A stretch of DNA of 7,181 bases from Methanosphaera sp. rholeuAM6. Its GTDB lineage: Archaea > Methanobacteriota > Methanobacteria > Methanobacteriales > Methanobacteriaceae. Made by a program: the position numbers and the translations under genes. The notes below the pieces were generated by a model. That model had not been told where the DNA came from. It searched no databases and was given only the letters and a program-made list of their open reading frames with translations. Below are positions 5,944-7,181 of this stretch, in pieces; positions within the stretch are counted from its first letter, which is position 1, and every line of letters starts with the position of its first letter. The DNA lies in NCBI GenBank assembly GCA_003266105.1, contig MVAA01000098.1:11998-19178 (forward strand). Reading direction: 5' to 3'.

Positions 5944-6140
5944 TATATGTAGGAAATATTTTAAAATACTTATCAGAAAGAACAAAAAGGGATGGAAAAA
6001 ATCATGACAAAACAGGAAATAACATCTTTGATTTGAATGTACATGAATTTATAGCAATGACCAAAAAAAATAATTTTCAGAAATACTGGAATGTAATAAA
6101 AAAAAGCAACTTTATATATTTTGTAATACATAGAGATTAA
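5943..6140 (+). pseudogene. Possible gene remnant: 65-codon open stretch without a proper start
   Basis: The frame beginning after TAA 5940-5942 stays open to TAA 6138-6140. Its translation includes ILKYLSERTKRDG, NNIFDLNVHEFIAMTKK and FQKYWNVIKKSNF, which look protein-like, with mixed charged and aromatic residues. The first ATG is at 6057, leaving only 27 codons; a TTG at 6033 gives 35. The 5' part overlaps the comA promoter region. I do not recognise a family. It may be the tail of a decayed gene, a small unannotated gene, or chance; stop codons are expected often in DNA this AT-rich, which makes the open stretch mildly surprising. Confidence 0.22.
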
Positions 6141-6247
6141 ATAATATAAAGTTAATTATTTTAGAAAGTAATGTTCTTAATATTAGAAATATTAATCATA
6201 TAAGCTATTATTGACTAATATGTTTGTTATTGGCTATTAAACTGGTT

Positions 6248-6301
6248 ATTAACAATAATATTTAAAAAATAAGGATTATTCAGTAATAACTTATTGTTAA
6301 T
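6248..6301. repeat. 11-bp perfect inverted repeat upstream of ftsZ
   Basis: ATTAACAATAA (6248-6258) and TTATTGTTAAT (6291-6301) are exact reverse complements separated by 32 bp. They lie about 120-170 bp before the ftsZ start. The pair could be a protein-binding site or a weak cruciform; low sequence complexity makes chance possible. Confidence 0.45.
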
Positions 6302-6418
6302 TCGATTTTAAAATCATAAAAGAAATTTTAAAAATCCAATAATGAACATATAACAAAATATGATAATTACTAAATAAGAAAACTCTAATTAATATACAAT
6401 ATATAGTGAGGGTGTTAA

Positions 6419-7181
6419 GTGAAATCTCTAATAAACGATAGCTTAAAAGACGCAAAAGCTAATGAACCAGAAATGCCGGATCTTTCTAGTGCTAGTTTAG
6501 ATGATATAAACAGTGAATTAGTTGATCTAATAAACCAAAGCAGAACAAAAATATTTGTAATAGGTGCAGGTGGAGCAGGAAACAATACTATTTCAAGATT
6601 AGGTGAAATAGGAATTGAAGGAGCAGAAACAATATCCATTAACACAGATGCACAGGATTTATTCTTCTGCAAATCCAACGACAAAATATTAATAGGAAAA
6701 GAAACCTGTAAAGGATTAGGAGCAGGTGGAATTCCAGATGTTGGAGAAGCAAGTGCTGAAGAAAGTGAAGAACAAATCAAAAGAAAAATAGAAGGAGCTG
6801 ACATGGTATTTGTAACCTGTGGACTCGGTGGAGGAACAGGAACAGGATCAGCACCAGTTGTAAGTAGAATTGCACAAAAAGCTGGAGCATTAACCATAGC
6901 AGTAGTAACAATGCCATTCAGTGCAGAAGGAATTAAAAGAAGAGAAAATGCTGAAAAAGGTCTTGAAAAATTACAGGAAGCAGCAGACACAGTACTCGTA
7001 ATTCCAAACGACAAATTATTGGAAGTTGCACCAAGCTTACCAATAAACAAAGCATTCATGGTATCTGATGAATTACTCGGAAGAGCAGTAAAAGGAATCA
7101 CAGAATTAATCACAAAACCTGGACTCATCAGTTTAGACTTCGCAGATATAAAAAGCGTAATGGAAAACAGTGGAATGGCAA
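6419..7181 (+). CDS. ftsZ: Cell division GTPase FtsZ (N-terminal part, runs off the window)
   Basis: The first 254 residues of FtsZ, the tubulin-like GTPase that polymerises into the division ring at mid-cell. The nucleotide-binding GAGGAGNN is at residues 49-56, NTDAQDL is the second phosphate-contact segment, and the tubulin signature GLGGGTGTGS is at 135-144. The synergy-loop region has LDFAD at 239-243, with the two catalytic-type aspartates D240 and D243. A 40-residue N-terminal extension (KSLINDSLKDAKANEPEM...) precedes the GTPase core, as in other archaeal FtsZ1. The start is GTG at 6419: an in-frame TAA lies directly before it (6416-6418), the next in-frame ATG is codon 19, and GGTG at 6411-6414 gives a ribosome-binding site 4 nt upstream. 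The C-terminal domain is beyond the window. It is transcribed away from comA. Confidence 0.96.
   Translation, partial: MKSLINDSLKDAKANEPEMPDLSSASLDDINSELVDLINQSRTKIFVIGAGGAGNNTISRLGEIGIEGAETISINTDAQDLFFCKSNDKILIGKETCKGLGAGGIPDVGEASAEESEEQIKRKIEGADMVFVTCGLGGGTGTGSAPVVSRIAQKAGALTIAVVTMPFSAEGIKRRENAEKGLEKLQEAADTVLVIPNDKLLEVAPSLPINKAFMVSDELLGRAVKGITELITKPGLISLDFADIKSVMENSGMA

Larger units (their letters stand above)
5905..6418. other. Divergent AT-rich intergenic region between comA and ftsZ
   Basis: This 514-bp gap separates the divergent comA and ftsZ genes. It holds the comA promoter, a stop-free stretch of about 66 codons on the + strand (5943-6140), an 11-bp inverted repeat (6248-6258 / 6291-6301) and a 12-bp palindrome GATTTTAAAATC (6304-6315), with a near copy GAAATTTTAAAAATC at 6322-6336. 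The ftsZ promoter must lie in the right half. TTAATATA at 6389-6396 is a TATA candidate, but it would put the transcript start almost at the GTG, leaving out the ribosome-binding site. A box near 6325-6335 is the alternative. No tRNA or other structured RNA was recognised. Confidence 0.6.

Noticed and set aside
5992..6036. Tiny + strand frame of 14 codons starting at ATG 5992 after AAAGGG
   Set aside because: Too short, no homology recognised, and only a weak ribosome-binding site.
6415..7128. Long 237-codon open frame on the minus strand opposite ftsZ
   Set aside because: It is the shadow of ftsZ, whose motifs are unmistakable on the + strand; the antisense translation is serine/proline-rich and low in complexity, with no recognisable domain.

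Overview
The window looks like chromosomal DNA of a methanogenic archaeon of the order Methanobacteriales with a low-GC genome, most likely Methanobrevibacter or Methanosphaera. The evidence is an archaeal transcription factor TFE-alpha, the coenzyme M enzyme ComA, a TfuA protein of the type tied to methyl-coenzyme M reductase modification, archaeal GGTGA ribosome-binding sites, archaeal TATA-like promoters and T-rich terminators. Genus is an inference from composition. No tRNA, rRNA, CRISPR array or insertion sequence is visible.

Layout: the + strand opens with the last 67 codons of a type-1 seryl-tRNA synthetase (1-206). An AT-rich gap with terminator and promoter signals follows, then a four-CBS-domain protein (443-1279). 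It converges with a minus-strand cluster, and the two stop codons sit opposite each other in one short hairpin. Read in its own direction, the cluster is TFE-alpha (4064-3522), an HD-domain hydrolase (3469-2966), TfuA (2969-2322) and a LarE-like PP-loop sulfurtransferase (2325-1300). The last three genes overlap by 4 nt at each junction. Upstream lies a second minus-strand pair, comA (5904-5146) and a divergent CofE-like amide ligase (5110-4268). Beyond a 514-bp, very AT-rich divergent intergenic region, ftsZ starts on the + strand from a GTG codon at 6419 and runs off the end of the window.

How the genes may work together: TfuA partners with YcaO in making the thioglycine of McrA, and LarE-family PP-loop enzymes mobilise sulfur. 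Their coupled translation suggests that this LarE-like protein, with three cysteines and a C-terminal extension, is the sulfur donor for TfuA/YcaO rather than part of nickel-pincer cofactor synthesis. This is the most interesting hypothesis in the window. ComA makes the first intermediate of coenzyme M, so two neighbouring transcription units both bear on methyl-coenzyme M reductase chemistry. The CofE-like protein next to comA lacks part of the canonical CofE motif and probably has a different, unknown substrate.
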